DNA from: Isoetes taiwanensis
Lineage: Eukaryota > Streptophyta > Lycopodiopsida > Isoetales > Isoetaceae
Direction: 5' to 3'
DNA length: 64,000 nucleotides
NCBI GenBank assembly: GCA_021234155.1
Contig: JAJEKV010000101.1
Coordinates: 1,029,453-1,093,452 of the forward strand
The notes under the pieces are model-generated. The model ran no database searches. It worked only from the letters and a program-made list of their open reading frames with translations, and had not been told where the DNA came from. Positions 34,157-45,469 of this stretch are shown one piece after another (position 1 is the first letter of the stretch; every line of letters begins with the position of its first letter). Made by a program: the position numbers and the translations under genes.

Positions 34157-34575
34157 TAGGGCTGCTCTAAATTCTGATGCTAGAACTGACTTTAAGTCTG
34201 ACACATAATCTACTCAATTTTGACTTTAATTTTGACACAATTTTGATGCTAATTTTGACGATAGGGCTGCTCTACATTCTGACGCTAGATCTGACGCCAA
34301 GTCTGACACTCAATTGACTCAATTTTGACTTTAATTTTGATGCAATTTTGAAGCTAATTCTGACTCTAATATTGACAATAGGGCTGCTCTATGTTCTGAT
34401 GCTAGATCTGACTCTAAGTCTGACACAAAACCGACTCAATTTTGACTCTAATTTTGGCCTTAATCTTGATGCTAACTTTGACTTTGATTTTGGACGCAAA
34501 CTCGACTCTAAGTTTGACTCTAATTCTGCATCTAATTTTGACTTTAATTCAGACTCTAATTACGGACGCTAACCG
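34157..34575 (+). repeat. Higher-order tandem repeat rich in TTGAC
   Basis: Three larger units of about 102-117 bp start with (G/A)ATAGGGCTGCTCTA at about 34157, 34259 and 34376. Each is built from 12-18 base subunits such as TTTTGACTCTAA and TCTGACGCTAGA. Translation in any frame is low complexity (DSNFDFDF...). The TTGAC core occurs many times. Confidence 0.8.
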
Positions 34576-35008
34576 GCGTTAATTACGACATTTAAGCGCC
34601 GAGCTTAGAGTCAGCTGTAGCGTCAGCAATAATGTCAGTTTAAGGGTTTTATCTTATTTTTTTTAGTTTAAGTTTATAACTAAGGTCTGACTCTAAAACC
34701 GACTCTAATACCCCCTTCTTCTTGTAGTGTTCTAATTTGTTTGTCCCCATTTCTAATAAAACAACGAAGCACCCACAACTGGAGATTCAACAGGGCGGAT
34801 CAGTTGGAGTGATACCTTACCTGAGAAGGGGAGCACGGACATCCAGGAATGGAAGACACTCTTAATGCATTCGGGTCATTGCAGTGCAGAGTCTAGCAGC
34901 AGGTCGGTAACTCGGCACCGCAGATCGAGCGCCGTAAAAGACCAAAACAACGAGGTGTCGAAAAAAGGGGGAAATTTTTCTTTGGCGTTGAGTTTTTTTT
35001 TCACTTCA

Positions 35009-35165
35009 AACTTAATACGGCCGTATTCTGGCCCGTATTCTTTGAAATACGGGCGTATTCTGTTTCAACATTTCCTTACGGCGTATTCTTTTTTGGAATA
35101 CGGTTTTTTTTTTTAAATTTACGTATTCGCCGTATTCTAAAGAGAATACGGCCGTATTCTGTTTC
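35009..35165. repeat. Cluster of CGTATTC words and AATACGGCCGTATT palindromes
   Basis: AATACGGCCGTATT, a perfect palindrome, occurs near 35014 and again near 35148. Between them lie at least five more CGTATTC or GAATACG words in both orientations. Such clusters are typical of the subterminal region of hAT- or CACTA-type transposons; assignment to this insertion is inference. Confidence 0.65.
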
Positions 35166-35189
35166 CATGGTGCAGAATCAAACAACTTA

Positions 35190-36000
35190 TATGCCTTGGA
35201 TGTCTCATCATAGCCAACTAGAAAAGAGATGACTGCCCTATTATCTACTTTTTTGTCGATTCCTTAGGAACATGTACAAAAGCAACACAACTGTAAACCT
35301 TAAACATATCATAGGTTATCTGTTTTTCATTCCATATTTCCTCTGCCACTTTTCCCGCTAGACTAGACAAAGGTATTCTATTTTGAATATACACAGTTGT
35401 GTAGACTGCCTCCTCCCACAAATAATTAGGAAGACTAGAATGTTTTCGCATCGCTCTCACACAGTCTGATGTTATCCTATTATTCCGTTCCGCAACACTG
35501 TTTTTTTGAGGAGAGTACCTGTAGTCAATTGTCTCTTAATGCCCTTTTCTATACAATATTTCTTAAATTCTCCAGATAGATATTCTCCACTTCGGTCTGA
35601 TCTAAATACATCTAATTAGTCTGTTAGTCTCCCTTTCGATTTCAGCCTCAAACATTTTGAAAGCACTAAATGCTCGATCCTTTGTCTTGAGAGTGTAGCA
35701 TTTAGCTTTCCTTGAAAAATCATCAATAAAAGTGATGAAGTACCTTCTCCCATGTATGCTTTTAACATTCAAGGGATCGCAAAGATCACTATGGACAAGA
35801 TCAAGGATGCCTTTTGCTCTCTTATTTGATTTTGTAAATGCCAAGCATGTATGTTTGCCTAGTTTGCAACCTACACAAGTGAATTGCTCACCTTCTTTAA
35901 TGTTAGCATCAAGCTTTCCTTTTTTAATCAAGTACCTCACATTATTTTGGTGCGTATGAGCTAACCTTTCATGCCAAATCCTTGCTGATGATAAGATACA
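35190..36000 (-). pseudogene. Ty1/copia element 1, integrase part
   Basis: Minus-strand reading gives RYLIKKGKLDANIKEGEQF and CVGCKLGKHTC (pre-integrase zinc-binding end). HSDLCDPL and FITFIDDFSRK (first catalytic Asp) follow, then a degraded second box, DRSGEYLSGEFKKYC where DNGGEY is expected. VLRNGIIG appears in place of the AERxNR box, followed by MRAMRKHSSLPNYLWEEAVY and AFVHVPKESTKK. Stops and phase changes separate the blocks. Confidence 0.8.
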
Positions 36001-36137
36001 GCACTGATACTTTCCGTTATATTTTTATTGTAAAAACCAAGTAGATTGCCCATTCTTTTTGCCAAAAATTTCAATTTATTATCAAGAAAGATCTTACAAT
36101 AGAGCTTCTCAAAGCAAATTTTATATCGCAAGTCAAC

Positions 36138-37047
36138 TTATGAATCTTTGGTTATACTTCCTCTTCCTCTACCCCTTGTATTTCTAGAGTTTCTGCCATT
36201 TCCAACAAAGCCTTTACTTCTTCCTCGTCCCATATCCTTTGGACTTGAGCAGTTATTTGGAAAATGCCCATAACCATCGCAGTTGTAGCATCTTATCTCT
36301 TTATTCTTTGGGTAGTTGGCTTTCAAATGCCCAAACATTTTGCATGTAGAGCAGGGGCCTATTATACCTCCATTGGCCTTGCCTTTTCCAGCAAATAAAA
36401 CTTCTGTATGCTCGATCATCATCATCATCCTCTTCTTGAGTTAATTTCCTTTGTTCTAAATCAGTTCTAATCAGGGCTTCTGCCTTCTCTCTGTGTCTAC
36501 CAACTGTTTGTATTAATGTGCTTAACTGACCAAAATTAGAAAAGGCTCTAGCAAGATTCAATACTTAGAACTCCTTTGTAATCGACACTCTAGTAGCCTC
36601 CAATATTGTCGAACTTCTGAAAAAAATGCGTGAGGTTGTCACCTTCTGGGAGGTATTCTTTACTTCATAAGTTCTAATCAAATATTGCCAAATCTCTCTT
36701 GGAGATTTATCCCTGACGTTAAACATTATACTAGAGCTTAATTTACTTGCAATAACAACCCTTGCCTCTTGCAATTTACCTCTCAAATTACTTCCTCTTG
36801 TTCCTGCTATTGTAGCTGCTGCAACAGAGGGGCTTTCTCCCTGAGTTCCATTAATAGTACTGCTTTCACCTTCAGTTTCGTCATCACCATCAACAAACTC
36901 CCATAGGCCTTCAGCCTCCAATTCGTCCTTCATCCTTCCCTCCCAAGCTTGGAAACCTGCCTCACCTTCAAATACGTAATCCCATTTAATAAGCTTGCAC
37001 CTAATCTTGTAACCATTATTCTGATACCAATGAAGACTGTGAAGCAA
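36138..37047 (-). pseudogene. Ty1/copia element 1, gag with zinc knuckles
   Basis: Minus-strand reading gives FQAWEGRMKDELEAEGLWEF at the start, a gag body with LREIW-like REIWQYLIRTYEV, and then two CCHC knuckles. CYNCDGYGHFPNNC is intact; CSTCKMFGHLKANY has lost its last Cys to Tyr. A phase change separates body and knuckles near 36565. Gag packages the element RNA into virus-like particles. Confidence 0.75.
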
Positions 37048-37660
37048 TTTTAGCTATAGACAATTCCCTTATCACAATGAAGTTTCTATTCAACAACTAA
37101 GTATTTTAGCACATCTATCATAAGTCAAATATCGGCACAAATCAATGGTCAGATCAAATACTGTAGCTATTCGTTTCAGTGCACTGTAGCAATGGGAAAT
37201 ACTAGGAATGACTTGAACTTCAAATCCATGATACAATAGTGAACTGCGATTACACACAAATTCCCCTTGGAAGGTGATTCGGCAATCTATCTGCTGAATG
37301 AATCTTTTCTCTTTCTGCTCAGTGCTTTAATCCATCAGAAAACATTCGGCCCACCAAGTTTTCAGGAGTTTCTTTGAATATCGTTTTAACATGCCGCCAT
37401 TTGATTTGAACATGTATGTCATTTCCTTTTTCAACTACACTGACCAAATAATGTGCCTTATAAATTTTCTAAGGTCAAACCTCATAGATTTAACCATTTA
37501 GGTAGATTGAATATCTCCTCAAATTTCCTTATGGTTCTAGCTTCTGTAAAAACATCAAGTGTATGAATAATTATCATGACAAAAACAATTTCAGAATATT
37601 TTCAGGAAACATATTGGAGTTCAAATTTCCAGACTGAAAATTTTGATGTTCAAAACTCAC
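37018..37660 (-). mobile_element. PBS and probable 5' LTR of Ty1/copia element 1
   Basis: On the minus strand TTGGTATCAGAATAATGG at about 37014-37031 is a Met-tRNA primer-binding site directly upstream of gag. By rule the 5' LTR must begin (in plus coordinates) at 37031 with TGAAGACTG. Its outer end is not recognisable because the opposite LTR is missing for comparison. Confidence 0.5.
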
Positions 37661-37690
37661 TAGTAATGGTGCTCGGCGTTGCCGAGCTTT
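37660..37690 (-). mobile_element. Helitron-type 3' terminus
   Basis: On the minus strand the sequence is GCTCGGCAACGCCGAGC (7-bp stem, 3-base loop), then ACCATTA, then CTAG followed by a host T. A short GC-rich hairpin shortly before CTRR with insertion 5' to T is the defining Helitron 3' end. The 5' TC end, somewhere above 37.7 kb, was not located. Confidence 0.6.
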
Positions 37691-38334
37691 AGGTACAATA
37701 AAATTTAAGGACTTGACGTATAAATACCAAAAGAAGTGTTTAATTTGTTGTTGGTCCAATGTGGATGTGTGCCCGAGTTCCAGACATTGTAGAGCACATA
37801 TCCATGATTATTTGCTAGGAGAAAAGTATGGGAGTTGGCTCTGTTACAAATGAGACTTTCAAGTAGAGGTCCATGGAGAGGAGTTCTTCTTGTTGGGCTA
37901 TAACAAACATGAAATTCTAACAAATGGCAAATTTTAGTGATGTGGCAAAACACCAATTCTTTTTATGAGCCTGAGAGAGTATATTTGTCAATTATTTTTT
38001 TTGTACAATGATGAAGCTTGTGCTTCTTTTTTGTACAATGGTCAGGCTTGTGCTTCCCAATATTGTTTGTTTCACAAATAGGACAGATTTGTTTTCGTGG
38101 CAAAAACGTGGTGTGCTTAGACGAAATGCTAATTGAAATTTATTGGTAGCAAACAAAAGTTTCTTTAGTGATTGTTTTCGAGTTTGATATGTTTGAATAT
38201 GATTTGTTGTATCCTTCAAAGCCTGGAACATATGAAAAGCATTCCCTATATCAGTCAAATGCCAATTTATAAGTGATGAATGGAAGGTTCTAATTATATT
38301 AGCTAAGTTTGACATAAAACTTATGTTTGAAATT
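37691..38334. other. AT-rich, no gene; presumed Helitron interior
   Basis: No Rep/helicase motif and no other coding signal. If the 3' end at 37660 is right, this is the body of a non-autonomous Helitron. Confidence 0.35.
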
Positions 38335-38530
38335 CAGCTTGAAGAGTAGACAATGGTATTAAGTGCCCATTAGGAATAGTATCATGAAATTCAGCTTCAA
38401 GAATTCACAGTAGTATTGAGTGCCCATTAGCAATAGTATCATGTTAAAGAGTGTGCACTGGTAGCTTTTTTCGTGAGCACATTAGCAATGGTATCATGTT
38501 AAAAGAGTCTGCACTGGTAGCTTTTTTTCT
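38335..38530 (+). repeat. Short complex tandem repeat
   Basis: The words CCCATTAG(G/C)AATAGTATCATG and GCACTGGTAGCTTTTTT recur in two to three imperfect, partly overlapping units of about 55-80 bp. Confidence 0.65.
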
Positions 38531-38879
38531 GCTGTAGCGTTCTTTTGGATGTGAATGATGAAATTCTATGCATATACCATACTAATGCATGCCTTTAAAA
38601 GCCTTTAAATGGGGCACAAGTGGATATAAATCTTATCAAAAATGCATTCATAATAGTACATATTTTGAATCGAGATCCAATGTGATTCACAATGAAGAGG
38701 TTTTTCAAACAACTCAAGCATTGTATAGAAAGCTTGCACCTCACCCTTGATGCTTCTTGGATTTATAATCCTTCTTTGAGTGAGTTTGCATTGTGTCTCT
38801 ATAATTGGAGCACAATAAATGTGCAGCATGACACTATGTTTTAAGTGTTAGAATGCCATATGGAATCAAACAACTCTTT

Positions 38880-39120
38880 TGGGAACCAATTAAAGTTCCA
38901 TACCCCCACACAATGATCCTCGTTTGTGGGGTATGGTTGTACAAGTTTTTGTATACTGTATATTGAGGTATGCAAAATACTATAAGGTTTGAGTGAATAT
39001 ACTTAATGGTGTTAATTTTATACGTGTATTGTAAGTTTTTAGGGGCTCTCGCTGCCCTACATAACCCCCCGTGTGAATATGCACCCAAACCAAAGGGGGT
39101 TTCAGGGGGATTTTAGTTTA
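38880..39120 (-). repeat. Dispersed repeat family R1, copy 1 (inverted relative to copy 2)
   Basis: Read on the minus strand it contains TTTGGTTTGGGTGCATATTC, ACACGGGGGG and GTAGGGCAGCGAGAGCCCC. All of these recur in the same order on the plus strand at 54310-54545. The similarity extends about 230 bp to a CCCCACAAACGAGG block. Terminal features are not clear. Confidence 0.7.
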
Positions 39121-39672
39121 AATGCATTGGATGCAATGGTTTGTGTTAATAATATTAATGGTTGTTATATTGAAAAAAAAATTGGGCCCTTCGGGCCCTA
39201 ACAAAGCAAACCTTAGGATTTGAGACTGGGCTACTTTGACATTCAACGCCTTAGAAAAGGTATTGCATATAAGCATGCCTAATGATATTATAAAAGAACT
39301 TTTTGTCAACATAATTGCTCATTGTCTTGCATAATTGGCCTCAACATGTGCAATGACAGACGTATCTTACATATGCAAAGAAATGTATGCAATCATAGAC
39401 ATATTTTAAACGGCGTTCTTGTCCATGATATACCTAACCTTATCTAACATGAGCTTTATCTTTTCAAAGAAAGATTTAATTGTGAAGAAAGCCAGCAAAT
39501 GCAACAACAATTAACAAAGCTGTCTATAGACATTGATTTGAATCATTTGATTTAAATGTACATCATACCTAAATATGCAATAAAAATTCCATGGAATTCC
39601 GTTCATTAAAGCTATAAAAGTTCCAGCCCCCACCATAATTTGAATCTAGCGTGGAGGATCTCCAGAGTCACA

Positions 39673-39800
39673 AACTATGCTTTGCAAACAAATAAAGTAG
39701 ATTTGAGATTCTCGAGCTATTCTTTGCAAACAAATAATATAGATCTCAGATTCTCGGGGACTATGCTTTGCAAACAAATAATGTAGATCCGAAATCACGG
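39673..39800 (+). repeat. Three-unit tandem repeat, 42-44 bp
   Basis: CTTTGCAAACAAATAA occurs at 39680, 39722 and 39766, each followed by (G/A)TAGAT and a GATTCTCG-like block. The units are diverged. Confidence 0.8.
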
Positions 39801-42800
39801 CATATCATGACCTCCGAAATGTGTCGCCACTCATTTCCCTTTACCTAGCCAAGTCCACGGAATTGTGAGGTAGCATGAATGGATTGCTATGGATTGCTAG
39901 CGGTGAGCGTTAATCATTCCAACCATAAAGAAAACACACTACCTTAAAAATTCTCAACACTTAAAAGCACAAGATCTACATCAAAACATCACCTCGGGCA
40001 TAGTGAGAGCAAAAAACATAAGAAGAAACTGAAAGAATGAAGATGGAGCTAATTCATGTGGTCAATCTTATATTTCAAATTTCAAGACCGGCATTATTCC
40101 TAATGGGATTATAAACAACATCTCTATCTAAACGACTAACTTATTAGGCGCAAATCGCCCTATCGAACCTTTAAAACAATCCAAAGGAAAAAGAGCTAGA
40201 AATTAAATATCTTTATGTATGTGAAGATGTAAAAGTGTCAAGCTTCTTTCCATTCTAGAGCTTCGGATAACCTAAAAGATAGAACTCTTTTTTATGATAC
40301 GGCATCATACGGACAATTTTGACGATTCCTTACATCTCTTTGGACTTCTTGCTCTGCGTTCATCCAACCTTGAGCTGAAAGGTTGGCGTATCGTTCATTA
40401 TGCAGATGTTCTACCACCTAAAACATAACAGGTCAAAGCTGAACTCAGATTTTGATTGATCAAAAAGATCAAAAGGAAAGAAATTACACAGGAAGTTAGA
40501 GTTATAAACACAAGATTCGGTTGCTTACATTTGATTCTAATAGTTTTGTTCTTTGGAAGATGCAGAATTGAGTTGATTCTAGAAATGAGTGTGAATGAGC
40601 TCCAAAGGTGGACCTTGCTTTGATGGAAGAAATATTTATCATGAGATGGTTTTACGCAACACCGCTCTTCCTTCACATACTTTCCTTGAAACTAGGGCTA
40701 TTCTGTTGGGGATCCGAGAAAGGTTTTGGTCTTTCAAAATCGTCGCATAAAGTAAATTTGCACGGAAATTGCCATACGACTTAGGCGACTACATAATCAC
40801 CGAAAAATAATGCTACTGAAATACCCATACCTTTCGGACAAATATAGAGTAGACTTCAGAGCTGGTCTCTTTGTTCTCAGGCAATGTGTTCTAGAAGTGT
40901 TCGTAAAGCAAAACCAAGGTATTGCCTTGCCCTAGAAAAAAATGGGAGCAGTGAGAGAGCAAGTCTTTGCTAAATTAATTATCTAACAAGAAACGATGCA
41001 GAAGAACATCCAGCTTCACATCACGGCCACAGGCATTTGCTTGCAGTAAAAAAGCCCTCATTCCAAAGAAGGAACGGAACAAAAAGGCATAAATGTAAAA
41101 AAACAAAACCCTAGAATAGAAGAATCGAGCTTTGCATGCCGTTTGAGTTTTCATGAAGGAAAATTGAAGGGGTAAACCATGGGCAAAATGGTTTTTAGCC
41201 ATAAAATACTAGGAACACCCTAGATATACTGATTAGTAGTTCCCATGCAATACGCTTTCGAAATCATATGAAAACCATAGAGAAAATAGTATAAAAATAC
41301 AAAAGCAACCCCCTGTTATTATGCTACATATTGGTAATGATATAAGAGCCAAAGGAAACCTGTAACCGAGATCAAAATGCCTTAAGACCTGCGAGTTGCC
41401 GATATGTTGGGCTTCCTGTTCTTATATCAGCATTATGATACCTATAAACAACAGCACAGAAGCCAGTAAGAAGATGTATACTGAATAATAAAGTCAAGGA
41501 GTTCGAAAATAGACGTCTACAAAAAAAGAAAACTATTGGATAAAGCTTTAAAGCCATGTATATCTAGGCCAGTTGTGGCCTGATGTTTGAAAAGGAACAA
41601 TCCATTTGTATGACGTTGAATGAAGTGGACAATCTGAAGATACAAAATAGGGAAAAGGTGTGATATCTACCTCCTGACTGTGAAGAGAAAAATTATGGCA
41701 TCAGATTCATGTGGGCAGACTTTGCACATGTTTTCCATTTGCCGTCCATGCTCCATATGCAGTCAAATGTTTTCAGGCATCTCCAAATAAATGGCATGCA
41801 TTAGCCACCATTCTTCTAGCCACAAAAAACTATTCCAAGCAAACTGTCCAAGCTTTAATTTACCGCAGGACAGTGGGATACAAAGTTTTCATATACTCTT
41901 ATCATAAGCCTTGCTTAGTCATCTTGACATATAGGACGACCTGTGCCAAATGTACAAAAAAAATATGGTATTGTACTTTCTTGGACAACTCAACTTGTTG
42001 GTTGACTCTTTCTCTAATTGTTAGAATCCAATCTCCAAAGTCCTGTGATCATACTGTATAAGCCTAATTGGAACCATTCCATCACCTACAATATATAGAA
42101 ACAATGAAGATGCAAGTACATGAAAGCTAATGTGAAACATTCAGGCCGTCTTATAGCAGTGACACACTTTTCTAGGATGATGTTCAGAACTAAATAATGA
42201 AGTCAACGAATTCAGAAATAGACATTTACAAAAAAAGAACACCTATCCTGTTATCTATGGCAGTTGTGGCCTGGAGGTTTAAACAAACTACTTTCCTCTC
42301 TATCAGATCCCCGATTCCTAACATCCTTAAATGCTGCACGTTAAATTCTGGTACTGCTGCACTTACTCAAGATGATTTGCACATAAACATCTTGGTTTTA
42401 AGAAGTACATAGTCTTTTAAAATATCTCTGACACCTTTTGAAGCTCATGGAAAAAATGCATTCTAGTTGGGAATAAATAACAAACTATTCTTATATAGCT
42501 TATGCTTAGGCTGCAAACATAAAGGCATGGAGGACGCATTCTTATATTCAAGGATGAGAATCCTTCAGAATCCTTCCTAAAGCGTCCTCTGTGATTCCAC
42601 CATGCATGTATAATGCTAGAGCAGTCATTTGCCAAGATGTTACAGTTGCATTTGTACTATGTTTAACTCAGCCATGATGAAGTACATCATACACTCAGAA
42701 AATACAAAACAGAGGTTGCTTGTGAATTCCAATTAAATAAATACTACTACTACTATCCCTAAAGCTTTCAATTGAACCTCTAACTGTGAGAAAATTGCTA

Positions 42801-43500
42801 ACTTTCCCCATATCTGCATTGATGCATCTCAAATAGAATGAATTATTGAACCTTACCTCCGGCATGTACAGAATTGAGCTTAAGGATATCAAGCTGGATC
42901 TATGTCACTGAAGAGGCAAACCTAGATAATGGAAAAGGGGAAAAGAAAGGATAGGCAGCTGGAATAGAAACGCAAGACATAAGAAGATTCCTTACCGGCA
43001 CGCTTGTTGCCCAACAGAAGATGCCTCCTCTAGCTGCTTAGAAGCACACCCAGAAGAATAGGAGTTGAAATACTCTCATTTTTTAGAGGAGTAAGTCCAA
43101 GCCCTATCCATTCGTATTTGCCCCCCAGCCCTTCCCATCGTGTTGCAGGCCTATATCAGAAGTTAATGAAGCAGTCGGGTCAAGAAAAAATAGTCCAAAA
43201 AATGCTCTCTTCACAGGCATGAACTCTGTTGTAAGAAACCTCAATAATACTCAATAATACATATTCGGCTCCACTATAGGCACTGCCCACCCTCAGGATG
43301 TCCTCCATGTTTTGCAAACTGATCAAGGGAAGAAGCAGGGTGATGGGACGTTGACTTGCAGATCAAATTATTCTCCACGGGTATTCTGCCAGAGGCACTT
43401 TGATGCAATAACTTTCTAAGCAGAAAACCACATGTTGCATCACCAAGATATCAAAGCGTGGCATCCATGCGAGGAGGAGCCAATCCTACGAACAAAATCA
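39801..43500. other. No confident gene; possible minus-strand exons
   Basis: AT-rich with no long frame. Exon-like stretches with splice-like borders can be read on the minus strand. One near 43062-42996 ends QLEEASSVGQQACR before GTAAGG. One near 42884-42858 reads IQLDILKLNSVHAG. One near 42620-42545 reads QMTALALYMHGGITEDALGR. One near 42362-42300 reads AVPEFNVQHLRMLGIGDLIE, and one near 41450-41390 reads YHNADIRTGSPTYRQLAGLK. I recognise no family and cannot prove that they join. A short repeat shared with 54840-54878 (CCCCCTGTTATTxTGCTACA) lies near 41310. Confidence 0.25.
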
Positions 43501-43630
43501 TGAAGAGTTAATCCTGAGGAACGAAATGATATGGAAAAAAAAAAGGCTTTCTCGATTTTTAGAACATCGGGAATTTTTTTCCGGCGTTCAAAACCCCTCT
43601 AACCTTAGGAAATCCAACTTTAGATTTTCT

Positions 43631-43952
43631 GGGCATAAGCATGCTACACCCTATCAAAAAAAGTACCATTTAGGAACCATAAAACTACCTAAAAAAGTAC
43701 CCAACACTGGGTACTGGGTACTTTTATAATATCTCAATAACTACAAATGTTAAATTTGAATGCATTCATTTTGACCTCTAATAGTATTGTCTCTATCTTA
43801 ACCTTGAACATTGATATGCTTTTGACATTTTATATCGAACTTTTGAATTAGTTTTGACCAAAAGAACAAGAAAATAGTACCCAATCCAAAAGTACCTAGT
43901 GCAGGTACTTTGACAGGTTCCAAAAATGGCAGGGTGTAGCATGCATATGCCC
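43631..43952. repeat. Fold-back element (inverted repeat)
   Basis: GGGCATAAGCATGCTACACC at 43631-43650 pairs with the bases at 43933-43952, with a single mismatch. The pairing continues inward through AAGTACC and GGAACC blocks. The centre holds the self-complementary GTACCCAACACTGGGTAC. It could be a MITE; no target duplication was identified. Confidence 0.65.
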
Positions 43953-44442
43953 AAAACCAAAAACATTTTTTGCCACACGGGAAATTCCCAAATTAAAAAG
44001 ATAGATAGTTTGTAGCTAAAATGTTTAAGACTGCTTAAGGTTCTTAATGGACCAATAAAGGTCACAAGATGGGCATTAGTCCATTGTAGGGCATTTAGTG
44101 GGCTATTAAAGGTCAATTATCGTCCTTTGGGGTGAAAATAATCCTATATCTTAAAACTAGACTCTAGAATTTTCAAAAATATCTCAGTGTGGTATCAAAT
44201 TAAAGCTAAACTTCCGAATTTTATTATAGTATGTTAATATTTGAGATTAAAAAATGTTAAACCCCTTATAATAAAGTTTTTTTCTCTTTAAGTGGGCGCT
44301 TCATGGGCACCCTCCCCTAATGGCTATAAACCTGCAATATTTGCATTTGGTTTTTGTAGGAGGTATTTCTGGCATGGATGAGCCAAGATTTGGCCCTTGT
44401 ATTATATGCTAAACCGTATGCAAGGCATTTTTTTCCACTGAT
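43953..44442. other. AT-rich spacer, nothing seen
   Basis: No frame, repeat or RNA gene supported. Confidence 0.5.
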
Positions 44443-45225
44443 TTGAGGAGCTTGTTGGCCGATGAAGGTCAATCTTCTTATTTTGGCTTGAGGGATGTGA
44501 TTATTTTGGCATTGTTGTGCATGGTACCAAAAAGGAAGGGATCTGATTCGCACATGGGCACTTCTGTTGGGCGGACAACTCTTGTTGCCATGCCATTGTT
44601 GTCAGTTCTAGAAACCTCTGCTGAATGGATGGCAAGAAGTCGCTTTCCATCATCCAATTTCGCAGTTCTTCTGTGTGCAGTATTTGGTCTTGTTGAATAT
44701 AGTGAAAATTCTGCTACTAGTGCAGATCCAGCTTTGGATTTAACAGCCCATCATGGTCTGCATCCCATTCGGCTGTACCAAGCCATCTTTTCTACACACC
44801 ATAGCCATAAGGAGCTTAAGTTGGTTGCCTGGAGGTTCGATTCCTCCAATTGTTCTTTGGTGGGCCTGCCAAGCTCCTGCGGCGGATATGGGCAAATATG
44901 GGCAGATTGTAGCCTGTCAAGACTCTATGGCAGATATGGGCTACGCACAGAGGGAGAATGCAGTTGCTCGGAAGGATTTTCCACCCAGACCAAGCAGAGG
45001 ATGGACGAGGTGAATCGAATGAGACCCATATTGAATTTCTGGATCTGGCTGGGGTTTTTAGTTTGCGAAATGGTTACCGTGGTTATAGTTACACTTCTCA
45101 TGCTTACCTTAAAATCTCGATCCATGGTCCAGTTTGACGGATCATGTACAGTTGTCTCTGGTGAGGGCAGTTGCGACCATGGTTTTGTAAAAATTGTGTG
45201 TTTATTGTGGCAATGCTCTTTTTAG
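44443..45225 (+). CDS. ORF resembling the EGF/transmembrane part of a G-type lectin receptor kinase
   Basis: An uninterrupted 260-codon frame. Residues about 146-185 (LVGLPSSCGGYGQI, YGRYGLRTEGECSCSEGF) resemble the EGF-like region of plant S-locus/G-type lectin receptor kinases, normally LPxxCGxYGxC...CSCPxGF. A hydrophobic segment (FWIWLGFLVCEMVTVVIVTL) follows as a likely membrane anchor. Several of the expected cysteines are changed, no complete bulb-lectin domain precedes it, and no kinase domain follows. It is probably a decayed fragment that happens to lack stops. Confidence 0.4.
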   Translation: MRSLLADEGQSSYFGLRDVIILALLCMVPKRKGSDSHMGTSVGRTTLVAMPLLSVLETSAEWMARSRFPSSNFAVLLCAVFGLVEYSENSATSADPALDLTAHHGLHPIRLYQAIFSTHHSHKELKLVAWRFDSSNCSLVGLPSSCGGYGQIWADCSLSRLYGRYGLRTEGECSCSEGFSTQTKQRMDEVNRMRPILNFWIWLGFLVCEMVTVVIVTLLMLTLKSRSMVQFDGSCTVVSGEGSCDHGFVKIVCLLWQCSF

Positions 45226-45469
45226 ACGATATGACCAAACGAGACCATAGGAAATGTCATGTCTTTTCTTTTGGCAAAATGTTAGTAACGGTGATCTAGC
45301 ACAATGCCATGAATATGCTACCCTTAACGTCCTGGTCCTCATCCTTTTGCTCTAGGAATTAATCTCAGCCGTTCTTTCTAAAGTGCTATATCCAGTAACA
45401 TTATTGTGGACCAATTTGTTATGGCCATAACAAGATGTTATGGCCATAACGAGCAGAAAGGATGCAGAA

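Larger units (their letters stand above)
31915..35170. mobile_element. ~3.2-kb insertion inside Ty1/copia element 1
   Basis: The copia polyprotein stops after KAYKLFD on the right side (about 35190) and resumes before KKLIEAQKSK on the left (about 31905), so everything between was inserted. It holds an LCB1 gene fragment, a TTGAC-rich tandem array and a cluster of CGTATTC words next to the right edge. The last resembles the subterminal repeats of DNA transposons. No terminal inverted repeat or target duplication was identified, so the class is unknown. Confidence 0.5.

Noticed and set aside
34348-34572. 74-codon frame of Asn/Asp/Phe/Ser repeats
   Set aside because: Translation of the TTGAC tandem array.
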